Part shown: positions 1-12,070 of the stretch, piece by piece
Layout: every line of letters begins with the position of its first letter
Position numbering within the stretch: the first letter of the stretch is position 1
From: Mucidula mucida
Taxonomy: Eukaryota; Basidiomycota; Agaricomycetes; Agaricales; Physalacriaceae
Assembly (NCBI GenBank): GCA_015501055.1
Contig: JADNYV010000007.1
Location: 186,001 to 250,000 of the forward strand
Direction of reading: 5' to 3'
DNA length: 64,000 bases
Notes under the pieces: model-generated
What the model was told of the DNA's origin: nothing
The model's input: only the letters and a program-made list of their open reading frames with translations
The model's database searches: none
Translations under genes and position numbers: made by a program

Positions 1-1582
1 GTGTTATGGAGTCGGATCTTATTGTCGGAGGAACGCTGCTTGTCGAAAACGGCGTTATAACGGCTGTGGGGTCGGAGATATTGATTCCAAGTGGCGCACA
101 TGTCATTGACGCGCGTGGTGGTATGTCTTCCTTTGTTTCTTGTGCTCGGTTATTGAAGATGAGTGTAGGCTTCGTGACACCCGGATATATTGACGTCCAC
201 GCTCATTGGGGAGGCTGTCTCGTCATATATCCTGCCAAGTCGTGGGAGATGCAGACCTTTTTGGCATATGGTGTTACGACGTTGCACAAGTAAGGACTTA
301 CCCACTTCGTCTAGGGTTGCATTTTGATTTCGTGTAGTCCCAGCTCGGAAACGGTCACGACGTTTATTGAGCGCAGCCGGTTGGAGAGTGGGCAGATGGT
401 CGGGCCGCGGACTTTTACTACCGGGTCGCCGCTGTTTGGAGGTGGATGGATCGGTATTCATGAGGAGATTGTGGATATGGATGAGGCGACCGCGGCGTTG
501 ATGCGTATCAAAGCTGAAGGCGGGCCTGCTGCTCTGTCGTACAAGAACTATCAGCTGCCTTCTCGGTATGTGGTTTTTTTTCGACTAGGTGCGTTGAGCT
601 GAGCAGCTTTTGCCAGTGCGGCGAGGCAGCGGCTTTTGAAGAAGGGTCGGGAGCTGGGGTTGTTGTGTGTTCCGGAGGGAGGCGGGTATTATGATTGGGA
701 TTTGACTTATATTATTGACGGTGAGTGTTTGTTTGTTTTGCTGCGTATGCATAACTTTCTTATGTGAGTGAAATCAGGTATGACGACTGTTGAGCATTCG
801 ATCCCTGTGTCGGTTTTGTATGATGATGTTTTGATGCTCTACGCGCAAAGTGGTACGGGCGCCACGCCGACGCATGTTGTGAGCTATGGCGGTGCGTTTG
901 GGGAGGAGTATGAGTGGGCGCACTATGATGTCCCGAATGATCCCAAGTGCGTAGTACGGACTAACTACTTTTGGTGGTGCCTTTGCTCAACGTGTCTTTC
1001 CATAGACTGCGTCGATTCATCAGACATGATATATTGGAAGGGCTGCATGAGAGTAAAGCCCGGCCGAAAGATTGTGCGTTCAGTCATATATATATGATTA
1101 TGGTGACGTTTTGTGATGTCGACGACAGCGTATGTGCTGTTCAACGTTTCAGAGTCGATAGCCAAGATGGTGCATATGGGGCTCAAGACGCATATTGGCG
1201 CGCATGGCGAACGGCCGATGGGCCACAACTATCATGCGGAGATGGCGTTCACGAAAGCGGGGGGGTTGAATAATTATGAGGTTTGCCTGCCCCGTCTCAT
1301 CTGCTTTTTGCATTTCTTATTCAAGGGTAGGTGTTACAAGCGGCCACGTCCTCTGCGGCGCAGACACTGGGGATTTGGGGCTCTGTGGGGTCTTTGGCGC
1401 CGGGAAAGCTTGCGGATTTTTTGGTGTACGAGCCCGGTGTTGATCTGCTGGAGGGCCCGATCAGTGGTACGAGGGCGTTGGTGTATGTTGCGAAGGGTGG
1501 GAGGATGTGGGATGCGTCGACCATGGCTGGGGTGTGGCCGTCGGAAGGGCGTACGCAGGAGATGCCGCCGTTCAATCCTTAG
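1..1582 (+). CDS. Amidohydrolase, C-terminal part (5' end outside window)
   Basis: Metal-dependent hydrolase of the amidohydrolase superfamily, like the imidazolonepropionase-type domain that follows a TolB-like propeller in some large proteins. The first exon shows the fixed order of the fold: a GGTLLVENGVITAVG start, then PGYIDVHAHWGG with the metal-binding HxH, then GVTTLH. Later exons carry MTTVEHSIPVSVLYDDVL, a THVVSYGGAFGEEYEW segment and GLKTHIGAHGE, and the last exon has the usual tail LGSLAPGKLADFLVYEPG-like followed by YVAKGGRMWDA. At least four short introns interrupt it (for example after PNDPK near 953). The start lies upstream of the window, so any N-terminal propeller is unseen. 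The family call is firm; the substrate is unknown. It ends 129 bp before the next gene on the same strand. Confidence 0.85.
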
Positions 1583-1711
1583 TGTGTTTGAATTGTGGAC
1601 TGTGTGCCATTGTACATCCGGAATTTAACCTGATTTCTCACACTTGTTATTTCTTGTCTCACATTCCAGCGCTTCCTTCTCACACTGACCTCTCTTTCTC
1701 ACTTGACAATC

Positions 1712-3234
1712 ATGTCTCTCGGGTCGCACCCTCACTCTGTGCGCAGCGTTACCCCGTTTTATTCCCTAATTATCATCCCTCGACAGCAACGACGGTAACA
1801 AGATGCCCGTCATCGGGCTCGGGACGTGGCTCTCCAAGCCGGGCGAAGTGGAGGCTGCGGTGCTGCATGCTCTGAAGACGGGGTACAGGCATATCGACGC
1901 TGCGCTGATTTACGGGAATCAGGAAGAAGTACTCATATGCGGTTCACTTCACGCTTATGCATAAGATGATGGATGTCGTATTGCTAGATTGGCCAAGCCC
2001 TAAAGAAGACGGACGTCCCCCGGGAGGAAATATTCCTGACGAGTAAGATGTGTGCGTGGTTTTTCCGCTCAATACGATATCGGATGGATGAAAGAAGGAG
2101 TTGTGGATGGCAGGGAACAACTCGCACCGCCCGGAGCTCGTGGAGAAGACGCTGGATCTGATCCTCGAGCAGCTGGGGACGCCGTATCTGGACCTTTACG
2201 AGGTACTGCACCGTTTTGCCATTACTAAACCCTAATGTAACTCACCCATTAAACAGATCCACTGGTTCGTCCTCTCATCATCATAATGATCTCTAATGAC
2301 GCTGTAGGCCCGTCCCGTTCAAACCTGGGGACACCCTCGAGCCGCCCTCCGCGGACGGCACCGATATCCTCATCGACGCAGACTCCCCCGGGATCGCAGA
2401 GATCTGGAAAGCCTTCGTCAAGGTGAAGAATACCGGCAAGGTCAAGTCCATCGGGGTGCGTACCCATACCAAACACTTGTCACTCTCACCTCCTCACCCA
2501 TAGGTATCCAACTTTACTCGCACACACCTACAAACAATCATCGACGCCACAGGCGTCGTCCCCGCCGTAAACCAGATCGAGGCCCACCCGGGGCTGCAGC
2601 AGCCCGAGCTCGAAGAGTACTGCAAGGCGCGGGGCATCGCGTTGACGGGGTATAGTCCTTGTGTGTCGCCTTTTTTCCTCTTTAGCCAGCTTCGACTGAC
2701 TCGATACTAGTAGGAAACAATGTAATTAGCCCGACTTACTTGGTATTATCGGACTTCTGACGTTGGATAGGTCATCGGCCTGCCGCGCATCATCGACAGC
2801 CCTCAGATCCAGGAGATTGCGCAGAAGCTCGGCAAGGAGCCGTCCCAGGTCCTCATAAGCTGGTGTGCCCAGAAAGGTAGGACAGCAAATCACCCAAACA
2901 CAAAAGACTAAGATTCCACAGGCATGTCCGTTATACCAAAGTCGGTTACACCTAGCCGTATCGAGGTAGCTGTTCTTCTTTGTGGACGGCCAATTTGCTG
3001 ATATATAAATCAAGATCAACTTTCAAGACTTTATCCTCCCCGACGAGGACTTTGAGGCTGTAAGCAAGATTGGGAGGGAGAATCCTGTTCGCTACGGAGT
3101 GCCTATTGCCTTCAAACCTCGGTGAGTTTGTTGTATTTCGCGCCCTAGTTGCGCTCTTTGACGCAGTACACAGGTGGAACATTGATGTTTTCGGTCTTGA
3201 AGAAGAGAAAGAGGCTGAGTACAAAGTCTGGTAA
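1712..3234 (+). CDS. Aldo-keto reductase
   Basis: NADPH-dependent aldo-keto reductase, about 300 residues after splicing. The start at 1712 gives MSLG, and an intron at 1723-1786 joins it to [20 protein letters not shown], the family N-terminus. The catalytic tetrad is visible: Asp and Tyr in [16 protein letters not shown], Lys in [10 protein letters not shown], and His in DLYEIHWPVPF. That His sits in an 8-nt micro-exon at 2257-2264 (ATCCACTG). The cofactor-side motifs [33 protein letters not shown] and [17 protein letters not shown] are all present. The C-terminus reads [11 protein letters not shown] and stops at 3232-3234. The segment between ALTGYSP and VIGLPRIID is short and I could not resolve the splice there, so one small exon is uncertain. 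The substrate is probably a sugar or aldehyde; this is not determined. Confidence 0.9.
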
Positions 3235-3315
3235 CTTGGACGTCGCGCACATTACAATGAACACTGTCGCGTTGACGCACTCTAAAAACATGATGATGAT
3301 GATACGGTTTGTGCT

Positions 3316-4559
3316 CTAAATCAGACCATCAAAGTAAGCAGCTGCATCCGACTTGGGCGCAGTCGACAATAGTGAAACAGGCACTTTGTGCTCCGATTTC
3401 GGTATTGGGGGAAGGTAGTCGGCGATTATGGAATCAAAGTCCGGGGCAGGTCCTGTGAACACGTTCAAATGCAGTAATAGAGAAGACATAAAAAAGCGGG
3501 ACCTGGAATAATAGCGGTCGCGTCGAGTTTTTGAGCATCGACGACACGATGAGTTGTCGGAGAGCAGCACCATCGAGTACCTAGAAATACAACGTCACAT
3601 TTGGCGCGTCAAATTTAAAAGTAAAACGGACCTTGACCTCCTCCTTCTTCGATCCAGCAAGCGACGGCTTAAGTTCAGACTTGGGTTCCTTGTAAGTACC
3701 CATAGGACCCGAGGCTTTGCCCAAGAATGTCAGGACATCTCCCTTGGTTAGCATTCCCCGTACACCAGTGCCCTTGATCTTGTCCGCGTCCTCAACCCCG
3801 TATTCCATTAACAGCGGTGCACAGAGGGGAACAGCGGACGCGAATGCGAGGGCGGTGATGTCGAATGGGATTTGGCGGGCACAGGCTCAGAAGGTAATGA
3901 GGAGGCGGGGCGGCTACCTATCCGCTTGGGTTGGGGAGACGAGGATTCGGCGGGGACTTGGAGATTCGAAATGTCGTCGCCTTCCTGTGCGAGCAAGGCG
4001 ATGATTTTGCCGACTGGAATGGCTTTCGAGCCATCGGGGGTCTGCCATCACAAGTTGGCAGTGTTCTCGACGCTATTGGAGGAGTAAACGTACAATAATC
4101 TTGCCCATAATCCCGTCATCCTGCGCTTCCACGTCTATAGTCGCTTTATCTGTTTCCTGCCTTTCCTTAGAGGTTTATACCGACGCCGAGGCGGATAATA
4201 CTCACGATTTCGAGCAACACGTCTCCCGCGATAAACGACTCCCCAGGCTGCTTTTTCCAGCCAGCAATACCGCCTTCTGTCATCGTGGGCGACATTGCGG
4301 GCATCTGGAGTGGCATTATCTCATGGCGACTGGGCGTCGAATGCAGCACTGCCCCATTAATCGCACGCGTTTAATTGCGAAGGAAAAAAGGTCGCTCACG
4401 TCGTTTTGACTGTCGATAACATGACCTGGCGAGTTGACGGGCGTTCATCGTTGCCAGCAGAGATGGGCGCTGGAGGGCGAGACCGAATACTTTTCGGTTG
4501 GGGATCGCGTTCAAGCCGTGAGCCCCGGGTCCGCGGAACGGAAATTTCAGGAAGGTCAT
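3316..4559 (-). CDS. PDX1: Pyruvate dehydrogenase complex E3-binding protein (protein X)
   Basis: Mitochondrial component that anchors dihydrolipoamide dehydrogenase (E3) to the pyruvate dehydrogenase core. In order: a basic, serine-poor N-terminus suited to mitochondrial import; a lipoyl domain beginning MPLQMPAMSPTMTEGGI with the lipoylation site ETDKATIDVEAQDDGIMGKI; a Pro/Ser-rich linker; and a peripheral-subunit-binding domain around SVHRLLMEYGVEDADKIKGTGVRGMLTKGDVLTFLG (in pieces across a splice). The tail reads LDGAALRQLIVSSMLKTRRD and then PDFDSIIADYLPP. There is no E2 acyltransferase catalytic domain (no HHHDxxxxDG), which separates it from E2 and fits PDX1. Short introns are removed, including one using the acceptor CGCCCAG just before TCGCCATGAG. 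The start may instead be the internal Met of MNARQLAS, near 4445. Convergent with the aldo-keto reductase. Confidence 0.85.
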
Positions 4560-4883
4560 GTGATATATGTGGCGTGTCTATTCCTACTACATCCGAATTT
4601 CCGGACTAGCTAGAGAAACATATATATTTTCTTCTGAATTGTGACTGAAATGTCCTGTGGTGATGTATCGCCTGGTATCAACGTGTAGGAGGTCGATGGG
4701 TGGCGAGACTCCTTTTCAGATCGCGCATTAGTGGCTCTGCTTCCGCGAACGCGTAGATAAGGTGTGCCACAGAGAGGAGACAGGGCCCCGATTGACACGG
4801 TCAACTTGCAGGAGCGAATACGTCACAATGTAAATGCATCGGAGGAATGGACTTGGTACGATGACTACTACAATTACTATCAT

Positions 4884-5935
4884 CTATTGTATCTTGACTT
4901 TCACTGAAGAGGAATAATCAGCTTGAGGAGGAATGAGAAACTTGGCCAAAGAAACATACTCTGGGGCCGTAAGACGTGACTAAAGTTCTTCACAGTGCGT
5001 CCAGCAAATAATGCCGCTAAAAGTACGGCACAGAGCGCTCGAGCGCTCTCTGGATCAACTGGGTCGGCCATTTTGTCAGCAGTCTGTCCACCTACTAGCA
5101 ACGTGTGTGCCTCAGCCCACACAGGTTGCGCATGCGTAAGCAGGGCATACAGCCCAGTTATCAGTGGCGCGCACCACAAGTCCGCAGTGGTCCATCCGTA
5201 GGGCATGAGTTCGGGAGGTGTCTGTATACTGAGCGTTGTAGGATGCATAAAGGTAAATAAGATTGGCAAGAAGAAGCCACCGTTTGCTGCAAGCTACGAA
5301 GATGAATACGAGGCCACAGGAGAGTGGACGATACGAACAAAAGAAGTGATCAACAGCGCCCAGGCCGAGTTTGAGATCTCCGGGACGCGTTTGCGGTGAC
5401 CACGGGGGGTATAAGGTTGCATAGTAAGAAAGCACGCGTAAAACCATCGACGATAGAGAGGGGAAGCTCCATCTCGAAGAAGGGTGCGGGTATTGAGGGA
5501 ACCACGTCTACGAGAGCTTGTATGGCTGTGAAGAGTATAGTGGCGGTTCCGGATACCATGAAGGATGGTGGTACGCCGATCAAAGGTGCTGCGACAACGT
5601 TCAAGCAGCGTTCATTTTGGAGAAATGAATCATACAAGTCATCACTTCGCCTAACGGGTAATTGAGTACGCGTTCTCTTCAAGATCGGGGATATATCTAC
5701 CTCCAAACACAACAGTCAACGTTGTCGCAGCACTTCGAGCAAACGAACGCGCTTCTGCGACAGCGCCAGGCTTGGACATATGCTCTTTGTGCAGAATATC
5801 CTTGATTTGGCGCATAATGATGCAGAGTCTGACCGCGCCGGCAAGGTCGAGTGTGGATACAGGTAGTCCAAACCAAGAAAATGGGGCAATTGGAGTGAGG
5901 ACATGGGCATACAGAGCAGCTACAGAGTCCATCAT
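4884..5935 (-). CDS. Multi-pass membrane protein, uncharacterised fungal family
   Basis: Integral membrane protein of about 290 residues that I recognise only as a conserved, uncharacterised fungal family. It starts MMDSVAALYAHVLTPIAPF and has hydrophobic segments around APLIGVPPSFMVSGTATIL, DGFTRAFLLCNLIPP, SAWALLITSFV, GGFFLPILFTFMHP and DLWCAPLITGLYALLTH. An intron with donor GTATGTTT and acceptor CTTCAG (acceptor ending at 4904) gives the terminus RPQMKVKIQ, stopping at 4884-4886. That end fits the KxKxx COPI retrieval signal, so an ER location is inferred. Around 5383-5385 the frame of LIPPVVTANAS does not continue into ISNSAWALL unless one base is added to a G/C triplet, with no room for an intron. 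This is either a frameshift or a base-call error. Divergent from SCAP, 242 bp away. Confidence 0.65.
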
Positions 5936-6177
5936 CGTGGTCGTGAAAGGAGTTCCCTGTCTCCGAGAAGACCGACAAGTCGGAGCGTGACCGGATACCG
6001 AAGTGACTGAGTGACGGTAACTTTGCTTGCAGGCCTTGTTGGGCTTTGATTCTGCTAAGGGCGGTATAATAATGCGCCTTGTGCTCTGGTTTACCTCGAC
6101 GGATGCACGATAGTCGACGCCGAGTAACGACGACCACCCCCTGGCCGGTCATTTTTCGCAGCGGAATTCTATTGGAC

Positions 6178-9100
6178 ATGATCGACTCGTTTCCTTCCCT
6201 CCTCGCCGTCGTCCGCAGCTATGGCCACTGGTTTTTCCTCCATTTTGGCCTGTACGTCCCCTTCTTCGCCCTCTACGCGTGCTAATAACCGCTCATAGGC
6301 ATTGTGCAACCCACCAGATCCGCGTCATCCTCATATCAGGAGTGGTCATTACCTCGCTGTTCTACCCGGCCTTGGCTCTATACTATCCTCTATCATCGCA
6401 GCCCCAGTCACTCTCCATATTCGGCACCGCATCCGTGTTTGATGCACAGCATGACCTCGTCGACATTTGGTCCAGGTACGACTGGTTAAGAGTCCGCGAA
6501 GACGCCGTTTCGCGCGCAAGATGCGGAGTAGGACGGACCGTGCGAGTAGAGCGAGTCCTCGTCCTTCCCGATGACGGCAATGCACTCGACCATCAGACCC
6601 TCCTCTCCACTCTAAATCTCGAAAACACCCTCAATGACCTTGTGTCGTCGCGCTGTTTAAAGCGCGCAGACGGGCAGTGTCTCGTTCTGTCACCACTCGA
6701 GTTTTGGAATCACGATAAATCATCCCTCCTCTCGGATCCCAACCTCCTCCACACCCTCAACTTTTCCAGAAACGCATCAATCGCAGGCATACCGCTCACT
6801 CCAGAGATGGTCCTCGCCGGTCGAGATTCCGACAGCGAATCCAACTTGGACTTTGCCACATTCCTTGCTCTCACATACTTCTTTCCTGAAACAGACTGCC
6901 TTGGCAAATCCGACCATCTCAGTTGGCTCCAGACGATTCAAAGTGTCAAAGCCTCAAACGCCGAGCTACATGTCAAGAGCGAGGAACCCTTCTTATTGGC
7001 TCTAGAGGTAATTCTCGCGCGTCTTTTCGTGTTCTTCGATGTCTCACGACTTTCTAGTATCATTCCTCGCCCGCCCAAGGCAAAGGATGGACAGCAATCT
7101 CGGCTCTTCTTTATTTCGCCTACATCAGCTTCGCGGTCTATGTCTCCTGGTCTATGCGCCAAATGAAGACAGTTCACTCTCGTATCGGTGTCACTTTCAC
7201 TGCTCTCGTTGAGATTGCAGTTAGTACAGTCACCAGTCTCAGCGTATGTGCTCTCGTCGGTTTCAAAGTAACCATGGTACCATGGTGTGTTCCTCGCGTT
7301 CCTTGTTACCTCCCTGATTTCTAATCTTGCTTAGGGAGCTTTTGCCGATCATGATCTTATTCGTCGGCGCGGAGAACATGTTCAACCTGGTCCGCGTTTT
7401 TCGGAACAACCCGCGTTATTAAAGCTCATCATGCAAATAGGTCGATGCCGTTGGCAAGACGCATGTTACCTTGCCCGTGAAGCAAAGGATAGCGGAAGGA
7501 CTGAGTTATGCAGGGACTTCCAACACGCTCAAAGTCGTCTTCTATAACGCGGTTCTTGGCGTAATAGCTGCACTTTCCGGTGGAGCTATACGGCAGTTCT
7601 GCTCCTTTGCAGTAGTCGTTCTTGTCGCCCATTGGTTCCTCGCGCATACGTTCTTCTTGGCCGTGCTTTCCATTGATATGCAGCGCCTCGAGGTATGTCC
7701 ATATCTGTCTTTCTCCAGTCTACCAGGTAATAACTCGTTACTAGCTCGAAGAACTTTTGCGGCTCGATCCGAGTTTAACACCAGCTGTTCCATTCCTAGC
7801 TTCAGAAGGACCCAAGACCAAGTCGGGCTGGCAGAAACAAGCTTCCATTATGCAGGCACTATTCGGCGGACGAGCCAGAAAGAACTTGAGTCTCTTCCTT
7901 GTAAGCCTCGCGTTCATTCATCTCTATTGAAATCACTGTACTCACTTGTTGTAGCTTCTTGCGACGACCGCGACGCTTTATTATGCCACGCTTCCTTCAG
8001 ATAATGGCCAGCCGATCACTCCTTCCATCAAGCGTGGTGTGGTCCGCCATACGTCCGAACGTAATGGATCCAACAACCAGGATCCGGCTTGGCTGCTGTG
8101 GAAGACCTTGAACCCTACAGAATCGATTCTACATCTACGCGTCGAGAGTCCGACAATATTGACCTTAAGACCTGATACTGACTACACGAATTCATTGCCC
8201 AAGTCGCATCGAACCAGATGGCGCAGCTTTCGCTCTCTGGTCTGGTCTCTATTTCGAATCATGGTTCTTCCCATTTCTTCGACAACAGTGGCTTTGTATG
8301 GGCTTCTACTCTACTTGTTGAAAGACACAGAGTTGCTGGAAGCTCAAAAGAATCGCGCACATGTTGAAGAGGAGGGATCTACGCCTCCGGAGCTTTCATC
8401 CTTGCGCAGCCAAGCGTCATTTTCGACTCTTCCTCGTGCCTTTGCTAGCGATGTCGAGCTCATTGCCTCGAGCACGAACGGACAGGTTGTGATCACCGTG
8501 GGACTGCAGAATGAAATTGTGATCTGGCAGTTGGATATCCAGACACACATATCAATCGATGCTACAGACGTGTTACTACGCTCGGCCAGTACCTCGACAA
8601 GTCCTTCGACGGTGACCTGTGTTGCCATGGATGGCACTGGGGAACATTGCGCTGTTGGCACCGGAGCTGGCATTGTCGCGGTTTGGTCAATCAAACGCGA
8701 TCGTGTGCATGCGCTACCTCATTTATTCCTAGACCACTCCTCCGCTGGTGTCACAGATATCCAGTTCCTGTCGATGAAGAAAAGTTCCAAAACACCGCCA
8801 CATTCTCGTCCCACATCACCTATGGAACCAGTGACGCCTGTTGCCCTTGTCGCCGTCTATGAAAGTGGGAGCGTGGCAAAGTGGTCGGTAGGGCAAGTGT
8901 CCACTGCAGTGCTCCTTCAACCCTGTGGGCGTGCGAGCATAGTGAAACCTCGTCTTCTTCGCACGTCTCCGCATAACAGTCTACTCGTGGCTTTCTTCCT
9001 GGACGACGGGAAGCTTGATCTACAGGAGGCGGACGAACAGGACAAGTTTCTTATGCCAGACTTTTGTGTTCCAGCTGGTAATCCAACCGACTTTGCCAGC

Positions 9101-10070
9101 GTGGTCCATGTGTGTCGCATTTTAATGGGTGATGAGACGCGTACGGTCGTCGGAGTTGCAACGGAAGCTGGGGTCATCTCTCTTTGGGATGGGCTCACTG
9201 GTGAAATGATCCGCACTCTTGACGAAGCTTATGGGAAAATTACGCAGCTCTCGTTATCTCCCATACCCTTGGGATCGTGCCGTCTATGTGGCCATCTTCG
9301 TCCTGACGCATTCTGTTTGACGTTCTCTGTGCACCAAATTGTGCATTTCTTCAAAGTCTACCATAACGATGTCGACACTTCTCGGAGATGCACCTGCGTG
9401 TCGATACAGACGCGACGATACGACAGTCTGGGGAAGTCTTCCAGGAGTGGTAGTTTCGCGACATCGAGTTCGCCACTCGTGCGCAATGCACGCCTGTCTT
9501 CTAGCTTCGAAAATTCATTCCCAGTCTCCGCTCACGGAGTACATTCTAGACGTGCGTCTGAGAAGGATTCCAGTCGGCGCGCATCGACTTCAGAGACGCT
9601 CACTTTACCCCTGGATGAATTCGAGGCTGATCATCCTGTCGGACCTGCTGACGGGGTCCGCACTTTATCGAAGGCGGCGTCGTTTGGTTCAACGTGCATG
9701 TGATCAAGTGGCGGATACCACATGCGAAAGGGGAGGGTGGGCCGCGTACGACGGAAAAATTGTGGGCGTGCGGAGGCGTCCTCGCCTGCAAGGCAAACAC
9801 AACCGAGATTCGACGGCAACTTTTCATGGTGGGTTACCGCCTGCGACTTTGGAGCGGTGGGAACTATGGACATTTGAGCTCTCGGAGCCTGAAGTTCAGA
9901 CGTCGACACTATCGATGCTGGCGGTTTCCGAAGATGATATGGATGGCTTGGCGCTGCCTTCGATTCCTAGATTGCCGTTTACACGTGTGACGCCCTTCGT
10001 TGTTGCTCGGTCGCACGGTTTTGCGGGCTTCGGGAACACGTTGGGCGTGTTCACTTTCTTATCCTCCTAG
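6178..10070 (+). CDS. SCP1: SREBP cleavage-activating protein (SCAP homologue)
   Basis: ER sterol sensor that escorts the SREBP transcription factor for activation when sterol or oxygen is low. The protein starts MIDSFPSLLAVVRSYGHWFF; an intron ending at 6299 joins a first transmembrane segment (VILISGVVITSLFYPALALY). A long lumenal loop follows, then a sterol-sensing domain of several membrane spans (near 7100-8000: VDAVGKTHVTLPVKQRIAEG, VVFYNAVLGVIAALSGGAIR, AVVVLVAHWFLAHTFFLAVL). Another membrane span (IMVLPISSTTVALYGLLLYL) precedes a WD40 region (VELIASSTNGQVVITVG, NEIVIWQL, EHCAVGTGAGIVAVWSI, RTVVGVATEAGVISLWDG). The order SSD then WD40 is specific to SCAP. The C-terminus reads RWELWTFELSEPE and ends GVFTFLSS. 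The join near 9660-9720 changes frame and I could not place the intron. Shares a short divergent promoter with the membrane-protein gene. Confidence 0.88.
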
Positions 10071-10372
10071 TCCCCCCCCCCCAGTGCTTGTTTTGAATAT
10101 CTGTATCATTCATTGCTTTGCGAATTATGTGTAGTTATAGATCTTTTCACGATTTTTTCCACAGTGCGTATTTCTTCGTACTCATCCATCGTCGTTTCCA
10201 GTTCTTATGGGACTTCTAGGCTGGATTTTATATATTGTTAAACTAATGAATGGCGATTCAATACGAACACACTTTTGACTAACCCATACAGTAAGATCAG
10301 CCATGCGTTCCATAAGTATAGAAGAAGAGTACACCTTGCATCCGCGACGCCCATCTCCGCGGGGGGGCTGTT
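10071..10372. other. Intergenic, with an 11-base C tract
   Basis: No gene is visible here. The stretch begins with a run of eleven C at 10072-10082, immediately after the SCAP stop codon, and is otherwise AT-rich. It probably holds the SCAP 3' untranslated region and the short promoter of the DUF6593 gene. Confidence 0.6.
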
Positions 10373-11065
10373 ATGGACTTGTTTCTGGTGCCCAACAATC
10401 CGCTGCAAACGTCGTTGCTGTCCCCGAACGGGAGCGTGCTGTACAAGGTGACGACGACGAAAGTGCACGGGCGGAGCGTGTCGCGGGTGACGCGGGGGGC
10501 GGGGGGCGTCGTGGCGGAGATCCAGTGGCGCAATTGGGACACGACGACGACGGTGCGGAGTCCGCAGCTGCCTGGCCTGGGTGGGATCGGGACGTGTGCC
10601 TCGGACTTTTTGTATAGGCGCGGACGGGGGGTGCTCAGCTCGAGTTTGTGAGTCGCTGTTCGCTTCCACTGTTCGGCTTGGGATTTATGTGTCATTTAGG
10701 ACGCGGTATTTCATCGCGCAAGACGGCCGAGAATACCGCTGGAAGATTGATCGGCAGTCGGGGTGCATTGTATGTTTCTTTTTTCTTTCCCTGTGCCACA
10801 CAATATCTGTTCTCCTAATACTTGTTGACCTAGTTGACGCCCGCCGGGAGCGCGGACAGCTGGGGTACTATACGTGTGCGCCGACGGACGCAGGGCTCTT
10901 TGCGGGGAGCGCAAGGCGCGGATCAGGATCCAGCCGGGGTGTGCGGTGGATTACGACCTGGTGGTGTTGACGTTTATCATTATGGAGACGAAGAGGCGGG
11001 AGAGGTTGGGCGAGGCGATGGCGAGGGATGAGGATCCGCTGGGGGATGGGGCGGGGGATTCGTGA
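10373..11065 (+). CDS. DUF6593-domain protein
   Basis: Small protein of the fungal DUF6593 family, function unknown. It starts MDLFLVPNNPLQTSLLSPNG. An intron with donor GTGAGT at 10649 joins SSSL to TRYFIAQDGREYRWKIDR, and a second intron follows SGCI, with its acceptor at 10833. The end carries the family's hydrophobic stretch, CAVDYDLVVLTFIIMETK, and stops at 11063-11065. After the second intron the frame reads LTPAGSADSW, while the conserved tail CADGRRALCGERKARIRI is one base out of register. Trimming one G from the GGGG at 10862-10865 would join the two. I take it as a real gene with a local indel or error. Confidence 0.65.
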
Positions 11066-11262
11066 GAAGTTGTTTGGGTGACTCAAGCTCCTCCGCCCAG
11101 GTCAATGTACGCGTCGGTGGGGGGCTCATAGCGGGTGATTTCTTCCCCCTTCCAGAGTCGCAGGTGAAACACAATATGAAATAGCGGTGTATAGGTTATA
11201 TCTATTCGTTCAAGTGTCCATATATATATGGGATCGGCTGTGCGCTCATTCTGTCGCATGTA

Positions 11263-11661
11263 TTAACTATAACGTATCTCTGTCTTTGACTCGCGTTGTG
11301 CACCTCCCTGTGTGGCGCCAAGCGTCTGTATATAACGTTTAAGAGTGACGCTTGGAAGGCACATACATTGAAGACACGTAACGATAATCATCTGTTGTCG
11401 TCGTCCCAGAAAGAACCACAGCCCCGACACGACGGTCAGAAACTCAGCCCCAATGTGTGGATAGCGGACGTTGATTGGATGGAACACGGAAGTTGCGGTT
11501 ATGAGGAAAAGAGCTGGTAGAGCATGGGCAGTCCATCTCATTGTGGACCGTTTAGATAAAGTAGTGGAAAAGAGGCGGTTGGAGGATGTGGTGGTTATAA
11601 GACAAGTGTGCCTCTCATATAAGACTAGGACCCAAGCCATGACTCGGACGCACTTGCCCAA
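11263..11661 (-). CDS. Possible membrane-protein fragment
   Basis: Unrecognised 132-codon open frame. Two hydrophobic stretches are visible (ALPALFLITATSVFHPI and FLTVVSGLWFFLG), separated and followed by basic residues, which resembles part of a four-span fungal membrane protein. No full model could be assembled: flanking frames offer no obvious partner exons. The rest of 11066-12070 has no supportable gene. Weak call; it may be a chance frame. Confidence 0.25.
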   Translation of the reverse strand: MGKCVRVMAWVLVLYERHTCLITTTSSNRLFSTTLSKRSTMRWTAHALPALFLITATSVFHPINVRYPHIGAEFLTVVSGLWFFLGRRQQMIIVTCLQCMCLPSVTLKRYIQTLGATQGGAQRESKTEIRYS

Positions 11662-12070
11662 GCAGCCGTCTGATATGATTTACTTTGCAAGAAGCCTAGA
11701 TTTGAATGTGTGGCGCACAGTTGTTTCGCATCAAGCTGGATTACCACCGCCAACTTCGACGTCAGCTCTAATGCCTTACCATAGTTTACGGCCTATTCAG
11801 CTGAACGAGCGCCCTTCAATTGTGTTTTACTCTCAAGCTGGCGTGCGATACACCACGTCATTCTTCATGCAACAGGATACCTCATTTGATCTCTCGATGT
11901 TGGCCTGCAAGACTAGAAAAGCTCGAGCTCATCGATTGAATGCTACAACGAGTATTGCTTTACAATGAACCCTCCATTTTTCGTTTTGTACGTATAGGTA
12001 CTAATACCACATACTCAGTTACTCGCTTAGAATGTCTCCAAGGTAGGGTCACAAAATTTGTTCGCCGGCG

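Noticed and set aside
5112..5447. Minus-strand 111-codon frame (LKLGLGAVDHFF) as an alternative exon of the membrane protein
   Set aside because: It would remove a hydrophobic span and needs an intron with no good donor; a one-base slip explains the region better.
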